The notes beneath the pieces are model-generated. The model searched no databases. It was not told the DNA's origin and worked only from the letters and a program-made list of their open reading frames with translations. Below are positions 62,583 to 64,000 of a stretch of DNA of 64,000 nucleotides, piece by piece. Every line of letters starts with the position of its first letter. Position 1 is the stretch's first letter. This stretch comes from Pseudonocardia sp. TRM90224 (lineage in GTDB: Bacteria > Actinomycetota > Actinomycetes > Mycobacteriales > Pseudonocardiaceae). A program made the translations under genes and the position numbers. Where the stretch lies: the NCBI RefSeq assembly GCF_021245725.1, contig NZ_JAJGSX010000030.1, forward strand, positions 1 through 64,000, read 5' to 3'.

Positions 62583-63527
62583 ATGGCGACAACCATCGGG
62601 TGGATCGGCGCCGGCCGGATGGGGGCGGCGCTCGTGCGGCGGTTGCTCGCCGCGGGGCACGACGTCGCCGTGCAGAATCGCACGCGCGCGAAGGCGGAGC
62701 CGCTGGCGGAGCTGGGCGCGACCGTCGTCGACCGACCGGTGGACCTCGCCGACCGCGACGTGGTGTTCGTGATGGTCTCGGCTTCGGCCGACCTCGACGA
62801 GGTGTTGGTGGGCGAGGGCGGCCTGCTCACCGCGCCCGGTCGTGCGCCGGGTGTCGTCGTCGACTGCTCGACGGTGTCGAGCGAGGCGTCGGCCGCCGCG
62901 CGGCGAGAGGCCGGCAAGCGCGGGGCGGAGTTCCTCGCCGCGCCGGTCAGTGGCAACCCGAAGGTCGTCACCGCCGGGATGCTGACGCTCGCGGTGTCGG
63001 GTCCGCGTGCGGTCTTCGACCGGACGGAGCCGCTGCTGCGCGAGCTGGGGCGGGGTGTCACCTACGTCGGCGAGGACGAGGTCGCGCGGCTGGTGAAGAT
63101 CTGCCACAACGTGTTCCTCGGGGTGGTCACCCAATCCCTCGCGGAGATCACGGTGCTCGCCGAGAAGGGCGGCACGAGCCGCGCGGCGTTCCTGGAGTTC
63201 CTGAACGACTCGGTGATGGGCTCGGTGTTCACCCGCTACAAGTCGCCGGCGTTCGTGAACCTCGACTTCGCACCGACGTTCACCAACCCGCTGCTGCGCA
63301 AGGACTTCGACCTCGGGCTCGCGGCCGGGCGCGAGCTGGGCGTGCCGATGCCGGTCGCGGCCACCGCGGCGGAGCTGGTGTCGTCCGCGATCGGGGCCGG
63401 CTACACCGAGGAGGACTTCGCGACGTTGCTGCTGGAGCAGGCCCGCCGCTCGGGCATGGCGCTGGAGGCGGAGGACGTGCCGGTCGACGACGGGTTGGCG
63501 GGACGCGCCGGCGCGGACGAGGCATGA
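62583..63527 (+). CDS. 3-Hydroxyisobutyrate-dehydrogenase-like NAD(P)-dependent enzyme
   Basis: A 314-aa beta-hydroxyacid dehydrogenase. Rossmann motif IGWIGAGRMGAALV at the start; NRTRAKAEPL after the second strand suggests NADP. Substrate-binding segment FLAAPVSGNPKVVTAGML (DAPVSGG family motif) and catalytic Lys in VKICHN near 180-185. The C-terminal helical domain follows (NPLLRKDFDLGLAAGRELG). It may act on a hydroxyacid made downstream of the hydroxylase. ATG 62583 has GCGGAG 7 bases upstream; an in-frame ATG at 62562 is less likely. TGA overlaps the next ATG. Confidence 0.85.
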   Translation: MATTIGWIGAGRMGAALVRRLLAAGHDVAVQNRTRAKAEPLAELGATVVDRPVDLADRDVVFVMVSASADLDEVLVGEGGLLTAPGRAPGVVVDCSTVSSEASAAARREAGKRGAEFLAAPVSGNPKVVTAGMLTLAVSGPRAVFDRTEPLLRELGRGVTYVGEDEVARLVKICHNVFLGVVTQSLAEITVLAEKGGTSRAAFLEFLNDSVMGSVFTRYKSPAFVNLDFAPTFTNPLLRKDFDLGLAAGRELGVPMPVAATAAELVSSAIGAGYTEEDFATLLLEQARRSGMALEAEDVPVDDGLAGRAGADEA

Positions 63528-64000
63528 CCAGGCCGATCGCCGCGCCTGGACACGGCAGTGTCGATTTCGAGATGCGGGTCGACTTCGACCGGCTGCGCGA
63601 GTACCGGCTGACCAGGGCCAGGGCGTCGCTCGACGCGAGCGAGTGCGGCGCGTTCCTGCTGTTCGATTTCTACAACATCCGCTACACCACCTCGACGTGG
63701 ATCGGGGGTGCGCTCGGCGACAAGATGACCCGCTACGCGCTGCTCACCCGCGGCGGCGAGCCGATGCTGTGGGACTTCGGGTCGGCGGCACGCCACCACC
63801 AGCTGTACTCGCCGTGGCTCGCGCCGGAGAACTGCCGCGCCGGGATGCTCGGGCTGCGTGGGGCGATCGCGCCCGAGGCTGGGCTCATGCGCGAGGCCGT
63901 CACGCAGATCAAGGACCTGCTCACCCAGGCCGGGGTTGCCGACGCGCCGGTGGGGGTCGACATCGTCGAGCCGCCGTTCCTGTTCGAGATGCAACGGCAG
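63524..64000 (+). CDS. M24-family protein, creatinase N-terminal domain (cut by window end)
   Basis: The first 159 residues of a protein with a creatinase N-terminal domain: FDRLREYRLTRARASLDASE, GAFLLFDFYNIRYTTSTWIG, LLTRGGEPMLWDFGSAARHH. Creatinase/prolidase (M24) relatives include creatinase, Xaa-Pro dipeptidase and the DMSP lyase DddP; the catalytic domain lies beyond the window, so no role is assigned. ATGA overlap with the dehydrogenase gene indicates joint expression under the LacI-type operator. Confidence 0.7.
   Translation, partial: MTRPIAAPGHGSVDFEMRVDFDRLREYRLTRARASLDASECGAFLLFDFYNIRYTTSTWIGGALGDKMTRYALLTRGGEPMLWDFGSAARHHQLYSPWLAPENCRAGMLGLRGAIAPEAGLMREAVTQIKDLLTQAGVADAPVGVDIVEPPFLFEMQRQ

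Overview
The window is very GC-rich (roughly 70% or more), has GTG starts, ATGA/GTGA gene overlaps and several promoter-to-start spacings typical of leaderless transcripts. Gene content (WhiJ-type XRE/DUF397/anti-sigma set, ABC-F + small HTH + enoyl-CoA hydratase as in Mycobacterium tuberculosis Rv1473-Rv1473A-Rv1472, Rv1264-like cyclase, ROK, LacI and Liv clusters) points to an actinomycete, most likely Pseudonocardia or a related Pseudonocardiales genus. It is chromosomal and mostly metabolic. No rRNA, tRNA, CRISPR array, phage module or complete insertion sequence was seen.

Layout. 0.1-10.2 kb: CPBP membrane protease, secreted lipoprotein, class III cyclase with universal stress protein, MFS transporter with amidohydrolase, lycopene-cyclase-like flavoprotein, dGTPase, SDR. 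10.2-13.4 kb: ABC-F ATPase with a possible 5-codon leader, small HTH protein, enoyl-CoA hydratase. 13.6-18 kb: ABC exporter, MobA-like protein with a beta-grasp-like tail, frameshifted SMP-30 gene, aminoglycoside nucleotidyltransferase-like protein. 18-24.8 kb: two-component system, DUF574 methyltransferase, XRE regulator, DUF397 protein, Cys-containing small protein, anti-sigma ATPase, a second methyltransferase. 25-30.3 kb: Nramp-like transporter, metallo-beta-lactamase-fold and isochorismatase-fold hydrolases, SDR, frameshifted S74-chaperone gene, membrane protein. 30.3-35.3 kb: ROK regulator, a perfect 27-bp operator-like palindrome, then ThuA and a sugar ABC transporter. 35.4-39 kb: DoxX, AlkC-like glycosylase, HEAT-repeat protein. 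39-50.4 kb: an AraC regulator diverges from a seven-gene, tightly overlapping glycoside operon (DUF5107-TPR, cellulase-like, ABC transporter, GH36 alpha-galactosidase, mutarotase). 50.3-53 kb: ECF-type sigma factor with DGPF/YCII partner and a DUF998-like membrane protein. 53.1-64 kb: a catabolic locus with a molybdenum hydroxylase, a Liv-type importer, a LacI regulator, a 3-hydroxyisobutyrate-dehydrogenase-like protein and a truncated M24-like protein.

The most unusual object is the gene at 55197-56555. It fuses an NMT1/SsuA-like substrate-binding domain, without a signal peptide, to the two [2Fe-2S] domains of a molybdenum hydroxylase small subunit. Matching GCAACCGGTTGC-type palindromes lie in the promoters on both sides of the Liv/LacI block, so this hydroxylase, the importer and the downstream dehydrogenase probably form one LacI-controlled pathway for an unknown substrate, perhaps an N-heterocycle or an amino-acid-like compound.

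The second theme is dispersed intergenic repeats, each present twice: a 23-bp-stem hairpin (A), a 61-bp palindrome that supplies the last codons and stops of genes (B), 21-bp-unit tandem repeats (C), a double hairpin between convergent genes (D), and a roughly 160-bp MITE-like element with terminal inverted repeats (E).
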